Positions 8,413 to 21,180 are shown, counted from the first letter of the stretch. The stretch is 45,698 nucleotides of DNA from Roseobacter sp. (GCF_024639605.1 NZ_JAHEHZ010000007.1:1-45698); one strand, 5' to 3'. Translations and numbers: made by a program. Notes: generated by a model not told the origin, from the sequence alone.

Positions 8413-8799
8413 TCAGACCGGGTCTGAAAGAGAAACTTCCAGGCCTTCCCGCACCCCTGTGTAGAAACAGCTGCGTCGTCCGGTGTGACAGGCGGGCCCG
8501 GTCTGACGCACAAGGACAAGCAGGCAGTCACGGTCACAGTCCACCCTGAGTTCCACCAGCTCCTGGATGTGGCCGCTTGTCTCACCTTTGATCCAGAAAT
8601 CCTTTCGTGACCGGCTCCAGTATGTCACCCGGCCGGTCTCCAGCGTGCGTACGATGCTTTCTGCATTCATCCAGGCCAGCATCAGAACCTCGTCAGTGCC
8701 TGCGTCCTGAGCAATTGCGGGAACCAGGCCTGCTTCATTAAAGGTCAGGGACTTAGGGTCGAATGTGACCGCTCCGGGGTCATTGCTGTGATCTGTCAT
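8413..8799 (-). CDS. hisI: Phosphoribosyl-AMP cyclohydrolase
   Basis: HisI opens the adenine ring of phosphoribosyl-AMP in the third step of histidine biosynthesis. The 128-aa protein has the complete single-domain family pattern: LAWMNAES (about 41-48), [17 protein letters not shown] (60-76), the metal-binding DCDRD (87-91) and C104/C111 in the [13 protein letters not shown] end. It is not fused to HisE, and no other his gene is in the window. It is divergent from the NifU-like gene. Confidence 0.96.
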   Translation of the reverse strand: MTDHSNDPGAVTFDPKSLTFNEAGLVPAIAQDAGTDEVLMLAWMNAESIVRTLETGRVTYWSRSRKDFWIKGETSGHIQELVELRVDCDRDCLLVLVRQTGPACHTGRRSCFYTGVREGLEVSLSDPV

Positions 8800-8873
8800 G
8801 AAAAACCCTTTGCATCTGCGCGCGCTGTCTTATGTATTAACAGGGATCAGAAAGTGAAACCGCAAAGGCGCAT

Positions 8874-9326
8874 ATGTCTGACGAGACCGATCTTATTAAG
8901 CTCTATTCGGGCCGTATACTGGCGCTGGCGTCGGATATTCCGCACCATGGCCGGCTGGCGGCACCGATGGCCACCGTGCGCAAACGCTCACCGCTCTGCG
9001 GATCGGCTGTCACTGTCGATCTGAGCGTTGAAGGCAACCGGATTTCGGAGTTTGGCCAGGACGTGAAAGCCTGCGCACTGGGTCAGGCCGCAGCAGCCGT
9101 AACCGGTGGTGCTGTGATCGGACGGACCCTTGCGGAAGTCGAAGCGGCCCGGGACGCACTGCGCGCGATGCTGAAAGAGAACGGTCCGGTGCCCGGGGCC
9201 CCCTTTGACGGCTTTGAAGTGCTGGAGCCTGCGCGGGATTATAAAAACCGCCATGCCTCGATTCTGCTGAGCATTGAGGCGACCTGTGAGGCGATGTCCC
9301 AGGCACTTCAGTCTGACTGCGCCTGA
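8874..9326 (+). CDS. IscU/NifU-like iron-sulfur cluster scaffold protein
   Basis: This 150-aa protein has the IscU fold, with three conserved cysteines at C42 (SPLCGS), C67 (VKACALG) and C138 (EATCEAM), the positions that hold a nascent Fe-S cluster. The aspartate after the first CG of canonical IscU is replaced by serine (CGS rather than CGD), as in a divergent alphaproteobacterial group annotated only as scaffold-like. No isc or suf genes are nearby, so whether it builds clusters in vivo is uncertain. AAGG lies just before the ATG. Confidence 0.8.
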   Translation: MSDETDLIKLYSGRILALASDIPHHGRLAAPMATVRKRSPLCGSAVTVDLSVEGNRISEFGQDVKACALGQAAAAVTGGAVIGRTLAEVEAARDALRAMLKENGPVPGAPFDGFEVLEPARDYKNRHASILLSIEATCEAMSQALQSDCA

Positions 9327-9340
9327 CCCTTTCGTATTAG

Positions 9341-9359
9341 CAGTTTTTAAGTAAAACTG
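9341..9359. promoter_or_regulatory. Inverted repeat upstream of the chemoreceptor gene
   Basis: CAGTTTT and AAAACTG form a perfect 7-bp inverted repeat with a 5-nt centre, 36 bases before the ATG at 9395. It has no T-run that would make it a terminator for the gene upstream. It may be an operator, but no regulator is indicated. Confidence 0.35.
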
Positions 9360-9394
9360 TGCCAAAGCTTCCGCAAGTTTACTCGCGGGGACCT

Positions 9395-10789
9395 ATGACT
9401 GCTCATCAGACTATTGCGACACCGGAGAAAAACCGCGCGCTTGCCGAGGCTGCGGCAGCGCTGGGGTATGAGATCGTCGATATCGCGGGCTTTCTTGATC
9501 TGGTCGAAGAGCACGCGCTGGCGCAGCGAAAATGCCTGAAGGTGCTGACAACCCGGGCCGGCGATATGACAAAGGCAAATAACGATGTGCGCGAGGCAGT
9601 GCGCACCATGGCCGGCAGCACGTCAGAGACCGCGCGCGACGTACAGTCTTCGGCAGCACTTGTGCGCCGTTCAGGAGAAAAGACCCAGGCGGTGGCGGAA
9701 TGGGTCACCGAACTGGCGGAACGTACAAACCGGGTCACCGATACGCTGGCTGCCGCCCGGGCAAATAACCAGCAGATTGCGACGATAGCGACCCAGGTAA
9801 ACACCCTTGCCATCAACGCCAAAATCGAGGCCGCGCGCGCGGGCGATGCGGGCAAGGGGTTTGCGGTTGTGGCGGATGCGATTAACAGCCTGTCGGGTAT
9901 GACGCGGGAGGCCGCCCGGGAAATCTCGGAAAATATCGAGACGTTGACGGCCTGGATCGGCGAACTGGGCCGTGAAGCCGCCGATATTGCCGGCGAGGCC
10001 GCCAGCGTTCTGGAGCACGCCGGTGACACTGATACAGCTCTGATCCGGATAGAATCATCCGTTGATGCCGCGAGCCTTCAAGCCCAACGCATTTCCGAGC
10101 AGGCAGACCGGGTGGAGGCGGCGATGACCGATTTCACCCCCGCCGTGAACGAAATCAGAAACGCCGTTGAGAGCACATCAGGAGGGATCGAGCAGACGAA
10201 CAGACGCGTGCTGCGGCTCATCGATACCTCTGAAAAAATCGTTCAGTTTACCGCTTTCCTTACAGACCGGTCAGTGGACACCCCCTTTATCAGTAAGGTT
10301 CGCGAGGTCGCTGCCGGAATCGGTGCGGCCTTTGAGCGGGGCCTTTCAGAGGGCCGCGTTACCAAAGAGCAGCTTTTCGACCGCAGCTACCGCCAGACGG
10401 CAGGTACAGAGCCGGAACAGTTTACTACTGCGGCCACGGCTTTTTTCGACCGGGTGCTGCCAGCGCTGCAGGAACCGGTGACGGCCTTTGACCCGCGGGT
10501 GGTTTTTTGTGCCTCAGTGGATGTGAACGGCTATCTGCCGACCCATAACAGGAAGTTCTCACAGCCGCCGGGACCGGATCCGGTGTGGAATACCGCACAT
10601 TGCCGGAACCGCCGTATCTTTAACGATCGCGTGGGCCTCAAGGCGGGGCGCAATACCGACCCCTTCCTGCTCCAGGTCTATCGCCGGGACATGGGTGGCG
10701 GTGAATTCACCATGATGAAAGATCTTTCTGCGCCTGTAATGGTAGGCGGGCGGCACTGGGGCGGCGTGCGCCTCGCCTATACCTTCTGA
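9395..10789 (+). CDS. Soluble methyl-accepting chemotaxis-like protein with C-terminal sensor-like domain
   Basis: This 464-aa protein has a chemoreceptor signalling hairpin whose tip reads [24 protein letters not shown] (about 140-163), flanked by long coiled coils (about 60-290). There is no signal peptide, transmembrane segment or HAMP domain, so it should be cytoplasmic. The C-terminal 150 residues form a separate globular domain with [18 protein letters not shown] and [11 protein letters not shown] motifs, found after the signalling domain in a group of alphaproteobacterial receptors and probably Cache-like. The sensor-last order is the reverse of classical receptors. The ORF track uses a GTG at 9359; the ATG at 9395 is preferred because the upstream 12 codons overlap the inverted repeat. 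No che genes are adjacent. Confidence 0.85.
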   Translation: MTAHQTIATPEKNRALAEAAAALGYEIVDIAGFLDLVEEHALAQRKCLKVLTTRAGDMTKANNDVREAVRTMAGSTSETARDVQSSAALVRRSGEKTQAVAEWVTELAERTNRVTDTLAAARANNQQIATIATQVNTLAINAKIEAARAGDAGKGFAVVADAINSLSGMTREAAREISENIETLTAWIGELGREAADIAGEAASVLEHAGDTDTALIRIESSVDAASLQAQRISEQADRVEAAMTDFTPAVNEIRNAVESTSGGIEQTNRRVLRLIDTSEKIVQFTAFLTDRSVDTPFISKVREVAAGIGAAFERGLSEGRVTKEQLFDRSYRQTAGTEPEQFTTAATAFFDRVLPALQEPVTAFDPRVVFCASVDVNGYLPTHNRKFSQPPGPDPVWNTAHCRNRRIFNDRVGLKAGRNTDPFLLQVYRRDMGGGEFTMMKDLSAPVMVGGRHWGGVRLAYTF

Positions 10790-10794
10790 GCGGC

Positions 10795-10833
10795 AAAAAA
10801 AAGCGCCGCACATCCGGGACAGGATGGCGGCGC
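10795..10833 (-). terminator. Rho-independent terminator reading out of the 42-codon ORF
   Basis: Read on the minus strand, GCGCCGCCATCC pairs with GGATGTGCGGCGC (one bulge) around a short loop and is followed by eight Ts. It lies about 125 bases past the stop of the small membrane ORF. It is a canonical terminator for minus-strand transcription and sits 5 bases beyond the convergent chemoreceptor gene. Confidence 0.88.
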
Positions 10834-10958
10834 AGGTGAAAGCGTCTCTCATGTGGGACCCGGTCATACGGTCAGAACGGGGAACAGGCAGTGTTCGTTC
10901 TGAGCACAGTGTTGGGACAGTGCAACAGGTATGGCCGGCACGAGATCGCAGGCAGAAA

Positions 10959-11087
10959 TCAGATAAACGAAGGCAGATGCAGGCCGACCATGAGGATCAC
11001 CACAAGAGCCGCAGCCCCGGCAACATCCTGAACCAGCGTGGCCTGTGACCGTGTCGCTAAAGTTTTGATCATCGAAAGCGTTTGCAT
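10959..11087 (-). CDS. Small membrane protein of 42 aa, possibly SOS-regulated
   Basis: This ORF is too short for the ORF track. It starts at an ATG 7 nt after GGAGA and encodes MQTLSMIKTLATRSQ..., then one hydrophobic segment (VAGAAALVVILMVGLHL) before a TGA. A positively charged N-terminus and one helix suggest a single-pass inner-membrane peptide. The strong ribosome binding site, the downstream terminator and the clear hydrophobic pattern support a real gene. Fifty-four bases upstream is GTTC-N7-GTTC, the LexA box form of alphaproteobacteria. Function is unknown; the small size and possible SOS control recall Caulobacter SidA, but no sequence likeness is claimed. Confidence 0.7.
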   Translation of the reverse strand: MQTLSMIKTLATRSQATLVQDVAGAAALVVILMVGLHLPSFI

Positions 11088-11140
11088 CTGCTGTCTCCGT
11101 TTGTTGCTTATTTGTTCTCATATCCTTAAGGACATGTAAA

Positions 11141-11155
11141 GAACTTTTTAAGAAC
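11141..11155 (-). promoter_or_regulatory. SOS (LexA) box-like motif GTTC-N7-GTTC
   Basis: On the minus strand the sequence is GTTC-TTAAAAA-GTTC, an exact match to the alphaproteobacterial LexA consensus GTTC-N7-GTTC. A third GTTC lies 6 nt further upstream (11162-11165). The promoter-proximal half overlaps a possible -35 (GTTCTT), with TATGAG 16 nt downstream as a possible -10, a placement suited to repression. The motif has eight fixed bases, so a chance match somewhere in 45 kb is not excluded. Confidence 0.5.
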
Positions 11156-11183
11156 ATTAGTGAACATTCTGATGCGCGCGCAG

Positions 11184-15400
<4,217 letters not shown>

Positions 15401-15486
15401 TCACACATCGTTTGTCTGAAGACAGATATGCCGCTGTGGGGTGCAGGTCCAGTCGTTTCCGGCAACGCCTGCAGGCTCAGCCGTCT

Positions 15487-15518
15487 GGTCCGGAGCAGGA
15501 TCCTCTCTGCTCCGGACC
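15487..15518 (-). terminator. Strong hairpin directly after ctrA
   Basis: GGTCCGGAGCAG and CTGCTCCGGACC form a perfect 12-bp stem with an 8-nt loop, 13 bases past the ctrA stop. There is no T-run on the minus strand, so it is not a standard intrinsic terminator. It may stabilise the ctrA mRNA 3' end or act as a weak terminator before ligA. Confidence 0.5.
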
Positions 15519-15531
15519 GGTGCTGCATATA

Positions 15532-16251
15532 TCAGGCTCCGACGGCTATAGGCTGCGGATCGTCGGCAAGGGAAGGGTCGGGATCGCGCAGGACATACCC
15601 GCGTCCCCAGACCGTCTCGATATAATTGTCACCGCCCGTGGCCTGCGAGAGTTTCTTGCGGAGTTTGCAGATAAACACATCGATGATCTTGAGCTCCGGC
15701 TCGTCCATGCCGCCATAAAGATGGTTGAGAAACATTTCTTTTGTCAGTGTCGTGCCTTTTCTGAGCGAAAGAAGTTCAAGCATCTGATATTCTTTGCCTG
15801 TCAGATGCACCGCCTTGTTCTCGACGCTGACCGTCTTGGCATCAAGGTTCACCGAGATCATACCGGTATCGATAACTGACTGCGAATGTCCCTTGGAACG
15901 TCGGATAATGGCGTGAATACGCGCAACCAGTTCTTCGCGGTGGAAAGGCTTGGTCAGGTAATCATCCGCGCCGAAGCCGAAACCCTTGATCTTGTTCTCG
16001 GTATCGTCGGCACCTGAAAGTATAAGGATCGGCGTCTCAATCCGCGACAGGCGCAACTGGCGCAACACCTCATGGCCGTTCATATCCGGCAGGTCGAGGT
16101 CGAGCAGAATTAGATCGTAATCATACAGCTTCGCAAGATCGATCCCCTCTTCGCCAAGATCTGTCGCATACACATTCAGATTGGCATGGGTCAGCATCAG
16201 TTCGATACTTTTCGAGGTGGTGGGGTCATCTTCCACTAGCAGTACACGCAT
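15532..16251 (-). CDS. ctrA: Cell-cycle response regulator CtrA
   Basis: CtrA is the master response regulator of alphaproteobacteria. In Rhodobacterales it mainly controls motility, chemotaxis and gene transfer agents. The 239-aa protein has a receiver domain with the phospho-acceptor D51 ([11 protein letters not shown]), K-containing [14 protein letters not shown] and an OmpR-type winged helix ([12 protein letters not shown]...[11 protein letters not shown]...TVWGRGY). The start at 16251 ([10 protein letters not shown] behind GGAGAA) gives the standard length; the ORF track start at 16314 adds 21 non-conserved residues. The C-terminus ends in VGA, not the AA of the Caulobacter degradation tag. 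sciP lies directly upstream on the same strand. Confidence 0.97.
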   Translation of the reverse strand: MRVLLVEDDPTTSKSIELMLTHANLNVYATDLGEEGIDLAKLYDYDLILLDLDLPDMNGHEVLRQLRLSRIETPILILSGADDTENKIKGFGFGADDYLTKPFHREELVARIHAIIRRSKGHSQSVIDTGMISVNLDAKTVSVENKAVHLTGKEYQMLELLSLRKGTTLTKEMFLNHLYGGMDEPELKIIDVFICKLRKKLSQATGGDNYIETVWGRGYVLRDPDPSLADDPQPIAVGA

Positions 16252-16285
16252 CACGTTCTCCACAAAGGGCCGGTTGTTGTCTTGC

Positions 16286-16321
16286 GTTAACCTTGACGAA
16301 AAAAGGTTAACCACACGTTAC
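16286..16321. promoter_or_regulatory. Palindrome and near-consensus CtrA site upstream of ctrA
   Basis: GTTAACCTT (16286-16294) and AAGGTTAAC (16303-16311) form a perfect 9-bp inverted repeat with an 8-nt spacer, 35-60 bases upstream of the ctrA ATG. Overlapping it, TTAA-N7-TTAC (16307-16321) matches seven of eight fixed bases of the CtrA consensus TTAA-N7-TTAA. Autoregulation is plausible but not shown. Confidence 0.5.
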
Positions 16322-16348
16322 CGTCACAGAAAAAGATAAGCGAACAAC

Positions 16349-16627
16349 TTAAGGTTGTCTATACTTTTGTAGAGTTGTTGTTTTGAGTGCTTCCTCTCCG
16401 TGCTCCGAGACCGCTTTGACCCATGCCTGAAACTCGTCTTCACTGAGCGAATACCGCTTAAGGGCCTCGCCCTGCGGGATCAGCCCGTAGGCGACGCCCC
16501 GGACAACGGCTGCTTTGCGCGACGCGACCCAGCGCCTTGTCGTCGCGGGCGGAAGATCCGCCTGGGTCATCACTGTCCCGTCTGCAAGGGTGACAGAGCG
16601 TGGCCCGTCCACTTTCCTGAGGTACAT
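16349..16627 (-). CDS. sciP: CtrA inhibitor SciP (DUF1153)
   Basis: SciP is a small helical protein that, in Caulobacter, binds CtrA and blocks activation of CtrA-dependent promoters; DNA binding has also been reported. The 92-aa sequence is a clear DUF1153 member: YLRKVDGPRSVTLADGT, LPPATTRRWVASRKAAVVRG and the C-terminal YRQP. The HTH-like region is about residues 25-70. It ends 97 bases upstream of the ctrA start, so regulator and inhibitor are neighbours on one strand. In Caulobacter they are unlinked; linkage is seen in Rhodobacterales. Confidence 0.94.
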   Translation of the reverse strand: MYLRKVDGPRSVTLADGTVMTQADLPPATTRRWVASRKAAVVRGVAYGLIPQGEALKRYSLSEDEFQAWVKAVSEHGEEALKTTTLQKYRQP

Positions 16628-16754
16628 AACAGATCACTCTTTACTGGTTCTTCCGCTCTGCACCTTGACCTGCGGGCCTTAAAGACCCATGAAGCGCCCT
16701 CTTGAGAGTAATTAGACTTTTCTTATATTTCCCCGGAATCGCCGGAGACACTTA

Positions 16755-17897
16755 ATGCCACTGGATCAGACCCCTCCTTTGAACTCGCTGGGCTTTGCCA
16801 AAGCACCGGCAGACACGCGCGTGATTGTTGCCATGTCGGGTGGTGTGGACAGTTCCGTTGTCGCCGCCATGCTGGCCGAAGAAGGCTATGATGTGGTCGG
16901 TGTCACCCTGCAGCTTTATGATCACGGCGCCGCACTCGCGAAAAAGGGAGCCTGTTGTGCCGGTCTGGATATCCATGACGCCCGCCGTGTCGCTGAAACT
17001 ATGGGGTTTCCGCACTATGTGCTCGACTATGAAAACATCTTCAAAGACGCAGTGATCGACGAGTTTGCTGAAAGCTACCTGGGCGGCGCTACGCCGGTGC
17101 CCTGCATCCGGTGCAACGAGCGGGTTAAATTCCGCGATCTCCTGGAAACGGCAAAAGATCTGGAGGCCGATTGCATGGCGACCGGTCACTATATTCAGCG
17201 CAAGACCGGTGATGGTGGTGCCGAGCTGCACTGTGCTGCCGACAGCAACCGTGATCAAAGCTATTTTCTGTTCTCAACCACGCGCGAGCAACTGGAATAC
17301 CTGCGTTTTCCGCTGGGGCACCTGCCGTCAAAAAACGATACCCGGGCACTTGCTGCAAAATACGGGCTCAGCGTGGCCGATAAACCCGACAGTCAGGACA
17401 TCTGCTTTGTCCCTAACGGTGATTACGCCTCGGTGATCCGCAAGCTGCGCCCCGAAGCCGCAGACCCGGGAGAAATCGTACATGCCGACGGCCGGGTGCT
17501 GGGGCACCATGACGGTGTGATCCATTACACCATCGGGCAGCGCCGCGGTCTGGGAATCGGCGGGCTCTCTGAGCCGCTCTATGTTGTGAAACTCGACGCT
17601 GATGCAAAAAAGGTCGTGGTCGGTCCGAAAGAAATGCTTTCCACCCGCACGGTACCGGTGCGCGAGATCAACTGGCTCGGGGATGCGCCCCTGACCTCAC
17701 AGCCCGCATGGCAGGTCAGCGTGCGCGTGCGCTCGACCCGTCCGCCTACAGAAGCCATCATCCGGCCGCTCAGTGATACCGAAGCCACGGTTGAACTGAT
17801 CACACCGGAGGAAGGCATTTCGCCGGGACAGGCCTGTGTATTCTATGACCGGGACAGCAGCCGCATCTTCGGTGGTGGCTGGATCCACAAGGGCTGA
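16755..17897 (+). CDS. mnmA: tRNA-specific 2-thiouridylase MnmA
   Basis: MnmA adds the 2-thio group to U34 of tRNA(Lys, Glu, Gln). The 380-aa protein has the PP-loop SGGVDSS (28-34), the catalytic C120 in [15 protein letters not shown] (143-146) and the partner cysteine C217 in DSQDICF, followed by the central and beta-barrel domains ([28 protein letters not shown]). It has a short N-terminal extension. It is divergent from sciP and convergent with lpxB. Confidence 0.96.
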   Translation: MPLDQTPPLNSLGFAKAPADTRVIVAMSGGVDSSVVAAMLAEEGYDVVGVTLQLYDHGAALAKKGACCAGLDIHDARRVAETMGFPHYVLDYENIFKDAVIDEFAESYLGGATPVPCIRCNERVKFRDLLETAKDLEADCMATGHYIQRKTGDGGAELHCAADSNRDQSYFLFSTTREQLEYLRFPLGHLPSKNDTRALAAKYGLSVADKPDSQDICFVPNGDYASVIRKLRPEAADPGEIVHADGRVLGHHDGVIHYTIGQRRGLGIGGLSEPLYVVKLDADAKKVVVGPKEMLSTRTVPVREINWLGDAPLTSQPAWQVSVRVRSTRPPTEAIIRPLSDTEATVELITPEEGISPGQACVFYDRDSSRIFGGGWIHKG

Positions 17898-17928
17898 ATT
17901 TTTTCCCGACAGAAACATTCTGCGCGTG

Positions 17929-17974
17929 GCGCCCCGCCTGCAGGGGCGCAAAAATGGTGTCCGGCGCAAGCCGG
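17929..17974. other. Tandem hairpins between convergent mnmA and lpxB
   Basis: Two inverted repeats fill the 85-base gap: GCGCCCC/GGGGCGC with a 7-nt loop (17929-17949) and CCGGC/GCCGG closing GCAA (17961-17974). On the minus strand the second stem is followed after a few bases by TTTTT, so it may act as a weak lpxB terminator. Neither has a standard T-run on the plus strand. Confidence 0.4.
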
Positions 17975-17982
17975 CCTTCGGA

Positions 17983-19143
17983 TCAGCTGCGCGCGAGCCC
18001 GTCAATCACCGCTCTTGCCGCGCGCAGACCCGGCGCTTCGCCTCCCTCGCCCAGACGCTGCATGGTCAGCTCCATGGCCGCCATCTGATCGCCCGGGTTT
18101 GCGAGTACCCGGCGCAGGCCTGCGGCGATATTCTCCGGCGTACAGGCCGGTCCGAGATACTCCGGCACCACCCGCGTATCGGTCACCAGATTGACCAGCG
18201 TGACCGTATCTATGAGCGCCATGGCCTTTATGATCCGGAATGTCAGCCACTGCATGTTGTAGGCAATGACCATAGGAGTGCGCGCCGCGGCCAGTTCCAG
18301 CGATACGGTGCCGGATGCGGCCAGCGCCACATCCGCGGCGCGAAAGGCCGCACGCTTTTCCGCAATGGCCCTGTCTGTCGTCTCTTCCCGCGGGTCGAGC
18401 ACCAGAGCGGGCACCGGCCACTTGCCTGCCAAGTCGCGCACCATATCCGCCACAGGGGCGGCTGCAGGCACCACGATCCGCAGGCCGGGCACGTCATTTT
18501 GCAAAGAGCCCAGTGCTGCGCCAAAGACCGGTGCGAGCCGGCCGACCTCACCCCGGCGGGAGCCGGGCAATACCAGCACCAGAGGCGCCTCACCGATCCC
18601 GTGACGCGCACGGAATGCGAGCGCCTCATCGTTATCGGCCTGACGTTCGGCCACCACAGGATGGCCCACAAAATCACAGTCCATGCCGTGAGCGGTCATC
18701 AGAGGCGGCTCAAAGGGAAGCACGGCGAGCACATGATCGATAAAGGCTGACATTTTCCGTGCCCGTCCCGGACGCCATGCCCAGACCGTCGGGGCCACGT
18801 AATGCACCGTGCGCACGTCTGAGGCTGCTTTAACCCGGCTGGCGACCCGCAGCGAAAAATCGGGGCTGTCGATGGTAATCAGAACATCTGGCCGGGTGTC
18901 GATCACCGCCTGCGCCGTCTCGCGGATCCGCGCCATCAGGGCGCGGTATCTGGGCAAAATCTCGGTAATGCCCATGACGCTGAGCTCTTCCATGGGAAAG
19001 CGGCTGGTTAACCCCTGTCCCTGCATCCCGTCGCCGCCGATACCGTCAAACGTGACACCGGGTACCAGTTCCTGCAATCCGGCCATCAGCGCGGCCCCCA
19101 GCCGGTCGCCTGAGGGCTCACCGGCAATGATGAAAACGCGCAT
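17983..19143 (-). CDS. lpxB: Lipid-A-disaccharide synthase
   Basis: LpxB joins UDP-2,3-diacylglucosamine and lipid X to form the lipid A disaccharide at the cytoplasmic membrane. The 386-aa GT-B protein has the N-terminal IIAGEPSGDRLGAALM loop (5-20), the GIGGDGM motif, the AP(T)VWAWRPGRA segment and the central LPGSRRGEV motif. Its ATG shares one base with the lpxI stop (TGATG). It is the last gene of the envelope run. Confidence 0.96.
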   Translation of the reverse strand: MRVFIIAGEPSGDRLGAALMAGLQELVPGVTFDGIGGDGMQGQGLTSRFPMEELSVMGITEILPRYRALMARIRETAQAVIDTRPDVLITIDSPDFSLRVASRVKAASDVRTVHYVAPTVWAWRPGRARKMSAFIDHVLAVLPFEPPLMTAHGMDCDFVGHPVVAERQADNDEALAFRARHGIGEAPLVLVLPGSRRGEVGRLAPVFGAALGSLQNDVPGLRIVVPAAAPVADMVRDLAGKWPVPALVLDPREETTDRAIAEKRAAFRAADVALAASGTVSLELAAARTPMVIAYNMQWLTFRIIKAMALIDTVTLVNLVTDTRVVPEYLGPACTPENIAAGLRRVLANPGDQMAAMELTMQRLGEGGEAPGLRAARAVIDGLARS

Positions 19144-19934
19144 CAGCTGATGTCCCGTGACCAGATGACGAGCCCTGCCTGATCCGCGCGGGCAAGTGTT
19201 TCGGCAGCCTCCAGCAGGATCACCTTGCCTGCGGCAATCACCAGTCCGGCAAGCCCTGCCTTTATCAGTGCGTCTATTGTATCAGGGCCTACGGTCGGCA
19301 CATCGATCCGCATGTCCTGACCCGACTTCGGCACTTTTATCAGCAGGGCGCGGGACTGTACGGTGCGCGCAGGCAGCGTGGCCAGCATATGATCCGTGCC
19401 GCCGCGCGCCTCAATGCCCCAGACCTGGCCCGCGCCCACCACGCAGCCCTGGCCCACATCCAGCGGCGCGAGAGCCGCAAGCACGGCAAGGCCGCGGTCT
19501 GCATCCGCGCGCATTTTATCATCGGGCTCTTTACGGCTCAGCACGCCGGCCGGTGCCAGCAACTCAGGCGCCAGCTCATGTGCAGCGCGAACCCTGAAGC
19601 CCCGCTCCTCGAAGGCGCCGACCACCGCGCGCAGAGCGGCGTCATCACCACCGCCAAGCGCGCGCAGCATTGCAGGCACCAGCGGCAGCGTCGCTGCATC
19701 AAATTTCATCGGGCTGATCGACGGGCGGTCTATCGCGCCGCAAAAGCAGACTTCTGTTACACCACGTGCGCGCAGTGTTTTCAGAAAGGAGCCCAGACGC
19801 TCCAGCCGGAAACTCAGGTCAACGCGCAACCCGTCGGGCTCGAACCCTTCGAGCACACAGATAAGCGGTGCGGTATCCAGCTTTGCGACCACCTGCGCCG
19901 GCAGCCCGCCGCGCCCTGCGATCAGCGCAAGCAT
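19143..19934 (-). CDS. lpxI: UDP-2,3-diacylglucosamine pyrophosphatase LpxI
   Basis: LpxI hydrolyses UDP-2,3-diacylglucosamine to lipid X and UMP. It is the alphaproteobacterial replacement for the unrelated LpxH. The 263-aa protein shows the DUF1009 pattern: LALIAGRGGLPAQV at the N-terminus, CFCGAIDRPSISPMKFD in the middle, and KVPKSGQDMRIDVPTVGPDT near the C-terminus. Its stop overlaps the lpxB start and its start abuts lpxA, which supports one operon. Confidence 0.95.
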   Translation of the reverse strand: MLALIAGRGGLPAQVVAKLDTAPLICVLEGFEPDGLRVDLSFRLERLGSFLKTLRARGVTEVCFCGAIDRPSISPMKFDAATLPLVPAMLRALGGGDDAALRAVVGAFEERGFRVRAAHELAPELLAPAGVLSRKEPDDKMRADADRGLAVLAALAPLDVGQGCVVGAGQVWGIEARGGTDHMLATLPARTVQSRALLIKVPKSGQDMRIDVPTVGPDTIDALIKAGLAGLVIAAGKVILLEAAETLARADQAGLVIWSRDIS

Positions 19935-20716
19935 CAGCGCGGTGTCAGGAAATGGCGATCACTGTCGGCCAGCACGAAATCAACAATCTCGCGCACGTAA
20001 TCGCTTGTTGTCTCATCGCGCAGCCGTGCTGCGCGGTTATGAAAGGTGCCCTCGCCCTGGGCCAGCATCTGAAAGCCTGCCCGCAGCGCGGTGATATCGC
20101 TCCGCGACACGCCGCGCCGTTTGAGCCCTACAAGATTGAGACCGTGCAGTTCGCCGCGCGGGGCCTGTACCAGGCCATAGGGGATCACGTCATTGGTCAC
20201 CATCGTAACGGCCCCGATGATCGCCCCGCGCCCGATACGCACAAACTGGTGCACGCCCGACAGCCCGCCGACGATCACATCATCCTCAAGCACGCAATGC
20301 CCGGCAATCGCCACAGAATTCACGATGACGCAGTTGTTGCCGATCATCGCGTCATGGGCGATGTGACAGCCGGCCATAAAAAGACAGTCATCGCCGATGC
20401 GGGTAAGCCCGCCGCCGCCTTCGGTGCCTGTGTTCATTGTCACATGCTCGCGGATGCGGTTGCGTTTGCCGATGACCAGACGGGTGGATTCGCCTTTGAA
20501 TTTCAGGTCCTGCGGGATCTCACCGATCACGGAAAAGGGAAAAATCTCCGTATCCTCGCCGATTTCGGTCTGGCCGGTCACAACCACGTGGCTTTTGAGC
20601 ACAACGCCGGGCGCGATGGTCACATCCGGTCCGATCACACAGAACGGGCCGATTGTCGCGCCCGGATCAATCTGTGCGCCGTCTTCGATCACCGCACTGG
20701 GATGAATACCGCTCAT
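19934..20716 (-). CDS. lpxA: Acyl-[ACP]-UDP-N-acetylglucosamine O-acyltransferase
   Basis: LpxA makes the first committed step of lipid A synthesis by acylating UDP-GlcNAc at O-3. The 260-aa protein is a left-handed beta helix of hexapeptide repeats (IHPSAVIEDGAQIDPGATIGPF...), with the catalytic histidine in the HIAHDAMIGN segment (H121) and the helical C-terminal domain. The start at 20716 (MSGIHPSAVI) is preferred to 20755. The gap to fabZ is 5 bases. Confidence 0.96.
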   Translation of the reverse strand: MSGIHPSAVIEDGAQIDPGATIGPFCVIGPDVTIAPGVVLKSHVVVTGQTEIGEDTEIFPFSVIGEIPQDLKFKGESTRLVIGKRNRIREHVTMNTGTEGGGGLTRIGDDCLFMAGCHIAHDAMIGNNCVIVNSVAIAGHCVLEDDVIVGGLSGVHQFVRIGRGAIIGAVTMVTNDVIPYGLVQAPRGELHGLNLVGLKRRGVSRSDITALRAGFQMLAQGEGTFHNRAARLRDETTSDYVREIVDFVLADSDRHFLTPR

Positions 20717-20721
20717 GTGCC

Positions 20722-21180
20722 TCAGCCCAAGTCCATCATCGCGGTGAATTCGCATTCAGCGGCCATTTCGCCTTCGACGGATGCAACTCCGCCAAACCGC
20801 CAGACTTTTGCGCCGGGTTTGCCGCGCAGCGTCTCGACCTTCATTTCCAGCACATCACCAGGGCCGACCTTGCGGCGGAACTTGGCTTTGTCGATGGCCA
20901 TGAAAAAAACCTTCATGTTCTTGTCCGCCATATCCATGGAGACACCCACCATAACGGCGGCCGACTGCGCCATCGCCTCGATGATCGTAACGCCGGGCAT
21001 GACGGGCATGCCGGGAAAATGCCCCTGAAAATGCGGCTCGTTCATGGTGACATTCTTGATGCCGGTGGCCGAGGCCGTGCCATCGATATCGATCACCTTG
21101 TCGACAAGCAGGAACGGATAACGGTGGGGCAGAATGCGCTGGATCAGCTGAATGTCAGCCTGTACGGGCGTGCTTGTCAT
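20722..21180 (-). CDS. fabZ: 3-hydroxyacyl-[ACP] dehydratase FabZ
   Basis: FabZ dehydrates 3-hydroxyacyl-ACP in fatty acid elongation and so competes with LpxA for hydroxyacyl chains. The 152-aa hotdog protein has the catalytic H54 in PHFQGHFPG and E68 in VTIIEAMAQ, and starts with the family [14 protein letters not shown]. It lies between skp and lpxA, the common arrangement in Gram-negative bacteria. Confidence 0.96.
   Translation of the reverse strand: MTSTPVQADIQLIQRILPHRYPFLLVDKVIDIDGTASATGIKNVTMNEPHFQGHFPGMPVMPGVTIIEAMAQSAAVMVGVSMDMADKNMKVFFMAIDKAKFRRKVGPGDVLEMKVETLRGKPGAKVWRFGGVASVEGEMAAECEFTAMMDLG

Noticed and set aside
19868-21028. 386-aa plus-strand ORF
   Set aside because: Antisense of lpxA and fabZ.
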